NCBI RefSeq assembly: GCF_000621745.1
Contig: NZ_JHXK01000008.1
Span: forward strand, 186,001 to 250,000
DNA: 64,000 nt
Direction of reading: 5' to 3'
Source: Clostridium beijerinckii HUN142
GTDB lineage: Bacteria > Bacillota > Clostridia > Clostridiales > Clostridiaceae
Position numbers and translations under genes: made by a program. The notes below the pieces were generated by a model. That model searched no databases and had not been told where the DNA came from. It saw nothing but the letters and a program-made list of their open reading frames with translations. The number at the start of each line of letters is the position of its first letter. Position 1 is the stretch's first letter. Below, in pieces: positions 1 through 7,208 of the stretch.

Positions 1-414
1 TTTTCAACATTTGGAATATTTGATATGTTAAGTAGAAATCATTTTGATGTATATTGGAATGCCTTTTTATATTCTATATCGATTTTAACTGTTTCTCTTA
101 TTTTGCTAATTATTAGCCTAAAATTTATTACGTTAAATGCTCTAAATGTAATGATGCTTATTATATATGTACTTACATTTATTTTTTGGCTGTTTTCAAT
201 TTCAATTTCTATGGAATTATTACTTAGAAAGCATTACAAAAGGTCGCTACTATTTATTTTATTTGTTTTCTTACCAATTATATTGACTTATTTTATTATA
301 GTTTGCCCATATTCTATAATGAAACTATTCCTTTTAATTATTTTTAGTACTTCTGTCGTTGCAAGCCTTTTTGTAAATGTAAGATACTCAAAAATGATAA
401 ATAATACAAACTAA
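1..414 (+). CDS. Hypothetical integral membrane protein, probably cut by the left edge
   Basis: The frame is open from base 1. An ATG at position 25 exists but no convincing Shine-Dalgarno precedes it, so the true start may lie outside the window. The visible product is about 130 residues and almost entirely hydrophobic, with four likely membrane segments near residues 12-32, 38-60, 72-92 and 98-118, separated by short basic loops (for example RKHYKR). No family was recognised. It lies inside the mobile element that ends near 3.39 kb and is followed by a hairpin terminator. Small membrane proteins are common cargo of such elements, but no function can be assigned. A short open tail at 418-478 (ending DALSKKYKDNK, then stop) lies in another frame and may be a remnant. 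Confidence 0.45.
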   Translation, partial: FSTFGIFDMLSRNHFDVYWNAFLYSISILTVSLILLIISLKFITLNALNVMMLIIYVLTFIFWLFSISISMELLLRKHYKRSLLFILFVFLPIILTYFIIVCPYSIMKLFLLIIFSTSVVASLFVNVRYSKMINNTN

Positions 415-473
415 AATTACTCTTTATCATGATGCTGATTATGATGCTCTTTCAAAAAAATATAAAGATAATA

Positions 474-505
474 AATAAGGTGTTCATAAAGAACACCTTA
501 TTTTT
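474..505. terminator. Bidirectional hairpin terminator
   Basis: An AATAAGGTGTTC arm is mirrored by GAACACCTTATT around a 5-base loop and followed by five T on the plus strand. The A-rich left flank gives a weaker T run on the minus strand. It can end the membrane-protein transcript and, from the other side, the decayed ATPase gene. Confidence 0.75.
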
Positions 506-949
506 AAGAATTAGTTAATAAATTCAGTACTTCAACCATCTCCCTATCTATATCCTCAGGCTTCATAGCATTAAATATACTTTTCATTGAACAGTTAATT
601 TTGTAGTTTTCCTTAATCCAACGATTTGTAGACTTTAATAAATCTTTTCCTGAAACAATATGTAATTTTTCTTCTAAACTTGTCCATTGTTGATTTATGT
701 AATCTCTAGCGCGAGAAGCAGCCGTCCCTGCTGAAATTTTTCTATCTTGTTCTTGAAATTTTGTTGTATAACAATCTATTACATATTGCTTAAAAGTGCC
801 TACAAGGATTTCATATTTTTCTATAAAATTTGAGTACTTCTCGCCTGTATTTTCTATATTGCTCTTCTATTGGGGAATGTTTAGATCCTTTATTATCATT
901 TTGGAATTTTCAAAACATCTAAAGTTCTTTAAATCAATTTCTCTAGCAT
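504..949 (-). pseudogene. Decayed OLD/RecF-like ATPase remnant
   Basis: Read on the minus strand, a good Shine-Dalgarno (AGGAGG) and ATG at 949 lead into a stop after six codons. The neighbouring frame gives a recognisable ATPase N-terminus (EIDLKNFRCFENSKM...KDLNI). That is the segment just before the Walker A loop in OLD- and RecF-type ATPases. The Walker A region itself is missing: the frame meets a TAG. It then reopens into about 120 well-formed residues (FIEKYEILVGTF, SRARDYINQQW, MKPEDIDREMVEVLN) ending at 504. This fits a start frameshift plus an internal deletion joining the two ends of a larger gene. The family call rests mainly on the N-terminal motif; the C-terminal part was not matched with certainty. 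It lies inside the mobile element. Confidence 0.5.
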
Positions 950-1165
950 ATATCCTCCTTGATTATAGACACTATTATCGATTAACTTACAATTTATAAT
1001 AAATATAGAACTTCTATTTTAATCTAATATATACAAATACATTTTAATTATATTATATTTTGTAAATTTTTAAGATAGAATTTAAATAATCACCTCGCCC
1101 TTGAACATATGTTCTTATTGCTCTATAATAATATCATTAATACTGATAATGGTGGTGATAAACTA
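950..1165. other. Intergenic stretch without gene
   Basis: Very AT-rich spacer between the divergent ATPase remnant and the ImmA-like gene. It should hold both promoters. No repressor gene is found here, although phage-type ImmA genes usually follow one. Confidence 0.4.
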
Positions 1166-1663
1166 ATGAGAAAATTAAATGATATTTTTTGCGTTATTGA
1201 AAAAGAGAAAATATATTTTGAAGAAAGAAATCTTAATTCGTATTCATTTAATGGAATTTACTTTAAAGCTCCAGAGCTTCCTCCAGTTATAATAGTAGAA
1301 AAATCTATTGTTAATGATAGGTGTAAATATTTATCTATTCTCGCTGAAGAGTTAGGACATTACTTTACTAGTTTGGGTAATTTAACTATTGAATCTAAAA
1401 ATTATTCTGAAAAACTTATGAAAAACAAACAAGAGCATAGAGCAAAATCTTGGGCTGCTAATTTTCTTGTAAGTGATGATGAATTCCTGCAAGCACTATG
1501 TAATTGCATATCTACTCCTTGTGAGATATGTGATTTTTTTAATATAACTAATGAAATGCTACAATATAAGATACATTCTATAGTTGTTGATGAAAATAGA
1601 TATAATCATATAAGATCTGCATTAAAGAGAAAGGAAGTCCCATATAATAGTTGTGAAATATAG
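1166..1663 (+). CDS. ImmA/IrrE-type metallopeptidase-like protein
   Basis: The product resembles the short ImmA/IrrE proteins of Firmicutes prophages and conjugative elements, which cleave or release a phage-type repressor. The zinc-site helix reads ILAEELGHYFTSLG. It keeps the E and the second H of the HExxH motif but has A in place of the first H, a variant I associate with this subfamily. A second conserved helix, EHRAKSWAANFLVSD, would carry the third ligand. The ATG at 1166 is preferred over one 57 bases upstream because GGTGGTGAT lies just ahead of it. The product is then 165 residues. It sits 100 bases upstream of the recombinase on the same strand, and no Xre-type repressor partner is visible next to it. 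Whether it is a working peptidase cannot be told from sequence. Confidence 0.65.
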   Translation: MRKLNDIFCVIEKEKIYFEERNLNSYSFNGIYFKAPELPPVIIVEKSIVNDRCKYLSILAEELGHYFTSLGNLTIESKNYSEKLMKNKQEHRAKSWAANFLVSDDEFLQALCNCISTPCEICDFFNITNEMLQYKIHSIVVDENRYNHIRSALKRKEVPYNSCEI

Positions 1664-1764
1664 TATTTTTCCTACTACTTTTTAATAAATATATGTAGCT
1701 ATATTCAATTAACTTAACCTATTTATAAAACTACAATCAATGTATAACACTTTGGAGGTATACT

Positions 1765-3378
1765 ATGAAAGCAGCTATTTATTCTAGAAAATCAAAATTT
1801 ACTGGTAAAGGTGAAAGTGTAGAGAACCAAATAGAGCTATGTAAATCTTATGCTAAAAATAACGGCTATGATGATATTTATATATATGAAGATGAAGGCT
1901 TTTCAGGTGGTAATATAAACAGACCTGAATTTAAATCTATGATGAAGGATGCTGCGGCAAAAAAGTTTAATGCAATTATTTGTTATAGACTTGATAGAAT
2001 TAGCAGAAATGTTTCTGACTTCTCTACCCTAATTGATGAATTAAAAGTCCTCGGCATTGATTTTATTTCAATACGTGAACAGTTTGACACTTCTAGTCCT
2101 ATGGGTACTGCCATGATGTTTATTAGCAGCGTGTTTGCCCAGTTGGAGCGTGAAACTATAGCTGAGCGTATCAAAGATAATATGTATGAACTTGCTAAAA
2201 CTGGTCGTTGGCTTGGTGGCACTCCCCCTTTTGGTTTTTCTTCTGAACCTATATATTATTTAGATAATAATTCTAAGCAAAAAAAGATGATGAAATTATC
2301 TCCTATTAATGAAGAAATTTCTCTAGTGAAACTTTTATTTGAACAATATTTAACTCTTGGAAGCCTTGGAAAGCTTCAAAAATATCTTATTCAAAATGAT
2401 ATTAAAACCAAAAGAAATTCTGCTTGGGATATAAAAGCCTTGCAGCTATTACTTAGAAATCCTGTTTATGTTAAATCTTCTGAACTTGTTATAAGTTATC
2501 TTTCAATTAAAGGTGCAACTGTATTTGGCGATCCAAATGGTAATGGAATATTAAGTTATAACAAAAAAGATTCTAAGGATAAATATAAAGATATTAGTGA
2601 ATGGATCCTCTCTGTTTCAAAACATGAAGGTGTCATTGATGATAATTTATGGATTAAAGTTCAAAGGCAATTAGATAAGAATAAAGATCTTGCACCTAGA
2701 CTTGTTAATGGCAGCGAATATGGTGTATTTAATTCAGTACTTCATTGTGCTAAATGTGGTGGAAAAATGATTCAAAAGCAAGGTCATGTTTCTAGAAAGA
2801 CTGGAGAAATTCTTCGTTATTATATATGTATAAATAAAATTAACCCAAGTGATAATACTTGTGATTCTAAAAACATAAGGCTTGATAAATTAGAAAAGAG
2901 TGTTATGAAAGAACTCTTTAAGGCTACTGATGATAAAGGCTCACTTATTAAAGCCATTGAGGAATATAAAAAATCTTTAGAATCTGAAGCTGTAGATAAA
3001 AGCAGTATTAAATCATATGAAAAGCAAATATCCCAAAAGGAGCTACAGGTAAAAAACTTAATTGATAAGCTTTCTTTAAATCCTAACATATATGATTTAC
3101 TTTCTTCTAGAATTGAAGAATTGAATAAAGAGATTAAAGAATTGAAATTCAAAAAGTTTGAATTAGAAAATACTAATAGTAATTTAAAAACAGCTATTAA
3201 AGAAATCAATGCTTCTACTTCTATGCTTTTGAATTTTAAAAAGCTATGGGAAAATGCTGATTATTCTATGAGAAAGCTTCTTATAAATTCTTTTATTGAT
3301 TATATTTCTTATAACTCAGATACTCAAGAAGTAGTTATAAAGCCATTTTGCACTAATAAAAAAAAAGGCGCTCTTTAA
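1765..3378 (+). CDS. Large serine recombinase (site-specific integrase)
   Basis: A 537-residue large serine recombinase of the kind that integrates and excises phages and mobile elements. The N-terminal resolvase domain (about 1-150) starts MKAAIYSRKS, with Ser10 as the expected nucleophile, and contains the arginine-rich YRLDRISRN and the ETIAERIKDN helix. A recombinase domain follows (about 165-280). Next is a zinc ribbon, CAKCGGKM ... YYICINK ... CDSK (about 328-375), then a long coiled coil (about 395-485) typical of the family. The start has a strong TTGGAGG Shine-Dalgarno. The reading frame looks intact. The stop lies within about 20 bases of the junction with a disrupted host gene, so this is very likely the enzyme that inserted the element. 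Confidence 0.95.
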   Translation: MKAAIYSRKSKFTGKGESVENQIELCKSYAKNNGYDDIYIYEDEGFSGGNINRPEFKSMMKDAAAKKFNAIICYRLDRISRNVSDFSTLIDELKVLGIDFISIREQFDTSSPMGTAMMFISSVFAQLERETIAERIKDNMYELAKTGRWLGGTPPFGFSSEPIYYLDNNSKQKKMMKLSPINEEISLVKLLFEQYLTLGSLGKLQKYLIQNDIKTKRNSAWDIKALQLLLRNPVYVKSSELVISYLSIKGATVFGDPNGNGILSYNKKDSKDKYKDISEWILSVSKHEGVIDDNLWIKVQRQLDKNKDLAPRLVNGSEYGVFNSVLHCAKCGGKMIQKQGHVSRKTGEILRYYICINKINPSDNTCDSKNIRLDKLEKSVMKELFKATDDKGSLIKAIEEYKKSLESEAVDKSSIKSYEKQISQKELQVKNLIDKLSLNPNIYDLLSSRIEELNKEIKELKFKKFELENTNSNLKTAIKEINASTSMLLNFKKLWENADYSMRKLLINSFIDYISYNSDTQEVVIKPFCTNKKKGAL

Positions 3379-3387
3379 TGTAGCGCC
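3359..3387 (-). terminator. Hairpin terminator at the element end
   Basis: On the minus strand GGCGCT and AGCGCC pair around a 9-base loop, followed by a run of eight or nine T. It overlaps the last codons of the recombinase and lies at the end of the truncated host gene, so it stops minus-strand transcription entering the element. Confidence 0.7.
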
Positions 3388-3410
3388 CAAATGCGCCTGC
3401 AGTTGCAGCA
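3386..3410. other. Probable attachment junction of the integrated element
   Basis: The minus-strand host reading frame is family-like up to about residue 185 (FAATAGAF) and then becomes non-family sequence and stops. The crossover therefore lies near 3388-3400. A dyad, CTGCA-GT-TGCAG, at 3397-3408 is next to it, as expected for a serine-integrase attachment site. The other half-site lies outside the window, so the exact core is not known. Confidence 0.55.
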
Positions 3411-4114
3411 AAATCTATATTAGTTACCATATTGACATCTGTTTTTGGATTAATATTATTGTGTTTCATAGCATATTCAAAAGCCATTTCAGGGACACCA
3501 CCTGGTCTTCCTCCTATAATATTTTTTCCTTTAATATTTTGCCACTTAAAATTATCTTCCTTAGTTCGTCCAACTAAAAAGGAACCATCTTTTTGAGTAA
3601 GCTGTCCGAAAAGTACCGGGTAGTCTTCTCTTCCTTGATTATTAATGTAAATAGTTTGTTCTGGTCCACAGAAACCGATGTCTGCTGATTTACTTAAAAC
3701 TGCTTGCATAGTTTTGTCGGCACCTTGACCTGTTTGTAAATCAATTTCGATTCCATTCTCAGCAAAATAACCTTCCTTCATCGCAACATACATAGGGGCG
3801 TAAAAAACTGAACGTGTAACTTCATTTAAACGTACAGTTACTTTGCCTTCCTTAGTTTTACTATTACTACTACAGCCAAACATAGATATGGCAGTTACAC
3901 TCGAAATCAATAAAGCAGTTAATACTTTTAATTTTTTCTTCATGAACAAAGCATCTCCTAATACTGTTTTATGATGTATCATATGATATTTAACAGAATA
4001 TTGTTCTAATATCTGTTTGCAGCACAGGAATAATTGGTCTGTTAAAATTTTATTATTTAGTTATCTCTTCATTATTTAGTTGTGTTCATCTTTTAAATTC
4101 TAATTAAATAATAA

Positions 4115-4209
4115 AAAGCCGTTACAAAACAAAAAGATTAATACAATACATTGATTTCATAATTATACGATCAATATATTGTATCAAAAATTTATTTTGT
4201 GACAGCTTT
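4115..4209. repeat. 95-bp imperfect palindrome
   Basis: The outer arms (AAAGCCGTTACAAAAC and GTGACAGCTTT-type) and inner arms (TACAATACATTGAT and ATCAATATATTGTA) pair around a 14-base centre, giving arms of about 40 bases. It lies in the 409-bp gap between the disrupted binding-protein gene and the first acyltransferase. It could be a small non-autonomous element or a terminator-like structure. The rest of the gap shows no gene. Confidence 0.55.
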
Positions 4210-4352
4210 AATAATAATATATTAGTTTTCACATATAGTTTACTGCTACAATTATCTTTGTATAAGAGGTCTAATCATTCTACAATTGTGAAAAAATATT
4301 TTTACAATTCTATACTATTTTAAATCACTACTAAAATTCTATAGTATATATC

Positions 4353-5066
4353 TTAGCCGAATCTAAGTGTTAGTTCTTCCCCATTTCTATTAAGGTTTCT
4401 TCTATTTCTTAATTCCCGTGCAGGAGTTCCCACCACTACAGTATTTCTCCTTACATCTCTATTCACTAGTGAACATGCTCCTATTATACCTTGCTTTTCA
4501 ATTGTTACTCCTCCTAATATAGTTACACTTGAATATATCTTAGCATAATCCTCTATTACTACTGGTTCATAAGTTCTTATAGAATGATCATGTTCCGCAT
4601 GGGAGTGGGTAAATATTATAGCTCTTTCACCTATTCCAACAGAGTTACCAATTACTACCCCACCTTTTGAATCAATATACGTTCCTCTGTTTATAAATAC
4701 ATTATCACCTATTTCTATATTATCAGGAACATTAAAACGTACATTTTCCTCTGCTACAAAGTTCTTTCCACAGGACTTAAACAACCTTTTTGCTAATATT
4801 TGTCTATAATAAATAGCAAAATTAGCTACTAGAGACATTGGAGACTTATCTAATACATCCCATAAGAAATGAAAATATCTCTTTTCATCCGAAAAGCCCA
4901 ATTCTCTATTTTTAGGTAAATAATCACCATATAATTTAATCTCATCCAATATCTCAAAAGGAAAAGGGCATTTTATAGAATTCAATATTTCTATTACTAC
5001 TTCTTTATTTATTCCTTTATCCAACCTAGATTCTATCTTTCCTAATAATTCCTCTATTTTATCCAT
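4353..5066 (-). CDS. Hexapeptide-repeat O-acyltransferase, paralogue 1
   Basis: A 237-residue left-handed beta-helix acyltransferase related to the maltose/galactoside O-acetyltransferases, which transfer an acyl group from CoA to a sugar hydroxyl. A helical N-terminal region (1-95, [20 protein letters not shown]) precedes the hexapeptide repeats (about 105-215). These include [20 protein letters not shown], with the likely catalytic histidine in FTHSHAEHDHS. It is longer than the usual 185-200 residue maltose acetyltransferases because of the N-terminal extension. A very similar gene is at 9353-10087, and both share an unusual leader hairpin. The acceptor is unknown. It appears monocistronic, diverging from putP. 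Confidence 0.85.
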   Translation of the reverse strand: MDKIEELLGKIESRLDKGINKEVVIEILNSIKCPFPFEILDEIKLYGDYLPKNRELGFSDEKRYFHFLWDVLDKSPMSLVANFAIYYRQILAKRLFKSCGKNFVAEENVRFNVPDNIEIGDNVFINRGTYIDSKGGVVIGNSVGIGERAIIFTHSHAEHDHSIRTYEPVVIEDYAKIYSSVTILGGVTIEKQGIIGACSLVNRDVRRNTVVVGTPARELRNRRNLNRNGEELTLRFG

Positions 5067-5111
5067 ACCTCATATGATTACTAAAACTATAAAAGTAATC
5101 TTTTCCCTCCT
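5067..5111 (-). promoter_or_regulatory. Leader with Shine-Dalgarno, stem-loop, then start codon
   Basis: The only strong Shine-Dalgarno (AGGAGG, complement of 5106-5111) lies 39 bases ahead of the ATG, too far for normal initiation. A stem-loop with 7-bp arms GATTACT and AGTAATC (5076-5100) occupies the space between. A weak GAGG abuts the ATG. The same arrangement, with a changed but still paired stem, precedes the paralogue at 10087. Confidence 0.55.
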
Positions 5112-5159
5112 CTTTTTTTATAATTCTAAAAATATCTCATTATTATATATAAATTAATA

Positions 5160-5219
5160 ATTAGAATCAGATTGAAACTAATTATATCCATGGCTAATTA
5201 GTTTCAATCTGATTCTAAT
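5160..5219. repeat. Perfect 25-bp inverted repeat
   Basis: Bases 5160-5184 are exactly complementary to 5195-5219 around a 10-base spacer containing CCATGG. Five T follow on the plus strand. It lies between two divergent genes, where a terminator has no obvious job. The remainder of this 555-bp gap shows only leader and promoter signals. Confidence 0.8.
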
Positions 5220-5506
5220 TTTTATTACTTAAATTGTTACATCATCATTATGCAATATATTACTTTTTATATAATTATTGCACCTTTTGTATACAGATTC
5301 AACATAATAAACTAAATTTATTTTAAAATCCATAAAAACTTTTATACTTCTTAATTTATTACTTACCCAATATACATAAATATTCCTTGTAATATATTAA
5401 GCTTTATTATTATCAAATATATATTACTGTAATAATATTTTTAATATTTAAGCTTTTAGCATTAATTCAAAAATGTTACATAATTCATGCTATCTTTTTA
5501 ATTTAT

Positions 5507-5535
5507 TTGTTCTTTTTCAAATAATATGATAATAT
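5507..5535 (+). promoter_or_regulatory. Possible putP promoter
   Basis: TTGTTC and TAATAT separated by 17 bases, about 85 bases ahead of the putP start. A reasonable vegetative sigma-factor match, but AT-rich background makes chance matches common. Confidence 0.35.
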
Positions 5536-5621
5536 ATCTTTATTATTTTTATTAAAAATTAATTATACATAATTCTTTTGCTAGTATTGTTATTTTGTAT
5601 ATCATGAAAGGGGAATTTAAT

Positions 5622-7097
5622 ATGAAACTATGGTCCATTATAGCAATAGGAGTATATTTACTTATTTTGCTTACAATAGGATACTACTCTTACAAAAAAA
5701 CATCTAATCTTTCAGATTATATGATAGGAGGAAGAGGCCTCGGCCCTCTTGTTACCGCGCTATCTGCAGGTGCAAGTGATATGAGTGGTTGGATGCTCAT
5801 GGGACTTCCTGGTGCAGTATATCTAACCGGTATCTCTAACATTTGGATAGGAATTGGCTTGACCGTAGGTGCTTACTTTAACTACCTTCTGCTGGCTCCA
5901 AGATTTAGAGTCTACACAGAGATCGCAAATGACTCTATGACAATTCCAGACTATTTAGAAAATCGTTTTAAAGATAAATCCAACATACTTAGGCTTGTAT
6001 CTGGTATAGTAATACTTGTTTTCTTTATTCTTTATGTTTCATCAGGACTTGTGGCTGGAGGAAAATTATTTGTTGATACATATAAATTAACTTATACAAT
6101 GGGCGTGGTTGTTACTCTATCTGTTGTTGTTCTTTATACGTACTACGGTGGATTCTTAGCAGTTAGTCTTACTGACTTCTTCCAAGGAACTTTAATGTTT
6201 ATATGTTTGATTACAGTTCCAATTGTAGCATATATGAATATAGGTGTAGACGCAGGTACATTTATAAATAAAGTAAAAGCCATCGATCCTAAATTGTTTG
6301 ATATATTTAGAGGGACTAGCATAGCTAGTATTATTAGCCTTCTGGCTTGGGGATTAGGTTATTTTGGACAGCCACACATCATTGTTCGTTTTATGGCCAT
6401 AAAATCTGCTAAAGAGTTGAAATCAGCAAGAAGGATTGGTATTGGCTGGATGGCAATAGGTCTTTTAGGTGCTGTTGTAAGTGGTATTATAGGTCTTGTG
6501 TATTTTACTGAGCATAACAGTCCATTAAGTGATCCGGAAACAGTATTCCTTCGTCTTGGCGATATATTATTTCACCCATTTATTACAGGAATTATATTAT
6601 CTGCAGTACTAGCTGCTATTATGAGTACTATCTCATCTCAGCTTTTAGTTTGTTCAAGTTCTATTACAAAAGATTTTTATCTAGCTTTCTTTAATAAAGA
6701 AGCTTCTGAAAAGCAACAAATGGTAATAGGTAAATTAGCTGTATTAGTCATAGCAGCCTTTGCTACAGTACTTGCATACCTTCCAAATAAAACAATTTTA
6801 GATATTGTTGGTCAAGCATGGGCTGGTTTTGGCTCGTCTTTTGGTCCAGTTCTTTTATTAAGTCTGTACTGGAAAAGAATGACTAAATGGGGTGCTTTAT
6901 CAGGAATGATTGTTGGCGGTTTAACAGTTATTTTATGGATTGTTTTAGGTTTATCTAGTTTTCTATATGAAATGATTCCTGGTTTCTCATTATCGCTTCT
7001 ATCTGTAATTATAGTTAGTCTTTTAACTAAAAAGCCAGATAGTGAGGTTAGTAACCAGTTTAATAAAATGGAAAATATATTAACAGATATGAAATAG
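5622..7097 (+). CDS. putP: Sodium/proline symporter PutP
   Basis: A 491-residue sodium:solute symporter of the SSS family, with about 13 predicted membrane segments. It most resembles PutP, which imports proline with sodium. The N-terminal SDYMIGGRGLGPLVTALSAG and SDMSGWMLMGLPG segments are the family's sodium- and substrate-site helix. GYFGQPHIIVRFMAI and AIMSTISSQLLVCSS are later PutP signatures. The start at 5622 follows AAAGGGGAA; the longer frame from 5595 lacks support. It is monocistronic and ends in a strong bidirectional terminator. In clostridia such carriers supply proline for osmoprotection or Stickland metabolism; that role is inferred. Confidence 0.92.
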   Translation: MKLWSIIAIGVYLLILLTIGYYSYKKTSNLSDYMIGGRGLGPLVTALSAGASDMSGWMLMGLPGAVYLTGISNIWIGIGLTVGAYFNYLLLAPRFRVYTEIANDSMTIPDYLENRFKDKSNILRLVSGIVILVFFILYVSSGLVAGGKLFVDTYKLTYTMGVVVTLSVVVLYTYYGGFLAVSLTDFFQGTLMFICLITVPIVAYMNIGVDAGTFINKVKAIDPKLFDIFRGTSIASIISLLAWGLGYFGQPHIIVRFMAIKSAKELKSARRIGIGWMAIGLLGAVVSGIIGLVYFTEHNSPLSDPETVFLRLGDILFHPFITGIILSAVLAAIMSTISSQLLVCSSSITKDFYLAFFNKEASEKQQMVIGKLAVLVIAAFATVLAYLPNKTILDIVGQAWAGFGSSFGPVLLLSLYWKRMTKWGALSGMIVGGLTVILWIVLGLSSFLYEMIPGFSLSLLSVIIVSLLTKKPDSEVSNQFNKMENILTDMK

Positions 7098-7155
7098 TAT
7101 CTTTATATTTTTAAAGGTATAAGATTCTATTAAGACTATACCTTTAACTTATAAA

Positions 7156-7206
7156 TAAAAAAATAATAGTAAGACTAATATTCATAGTCTTACTATTATT
7201 TTTTAT
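7156..7206. terminator. Bidirectional terminator between putP and chemotaxis receptor
   Basis: Sixteen-base perfect arms (AATAATAGTAAGACTA and its complement) flank a 7-base loop, with an A run on the left and a T run on the right. It serves the two convergent genes. A smaller hairpin, AAAGGTATA...TATACCTTT, lies just before it at 7113-7145. Confidence 0.9.
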
Positions 7207-7208
7207 CT

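Larger units (their letters stand above)
3353..3943 (-). pseudogene. ABC-transporter substrate-binding lipoprotein, 3' end displaced by element
   Basis: This is the first part of an NMT1/SsuA-type substrate-binding protein (nitrate, sulfonate, taurine or pyrimidine-precursor uptake class). It has a lipoprotein signal peptide with cysteine in the box ISMFGCSS. The binding-fold motifs VFYAPMYVAMKEGYF, SADIGFCGPEQ and GGRPGGVPEMAFEYA follow. The start at 3943 is chosen because TTAGGAGATG precedes it; a longer frame begins at 3982. Family members usually run about 320-340 residues, but here homology stops after about 185 and a few element-encoded codons follow. The rest of the gene should lie beyond the left end of the inserted element. 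The recombinase looks intact, so excision could restore the gene. Confidence 0.85.

Noticed and set aside
5112..5594. Second c-di-GMP riboswitch upstream of acyltransferase paralogue 1.
   Set aside because: The GCAAAGC core, GAAA-capped stem and closing stem are not found there; only a plain inverted repeat is present.
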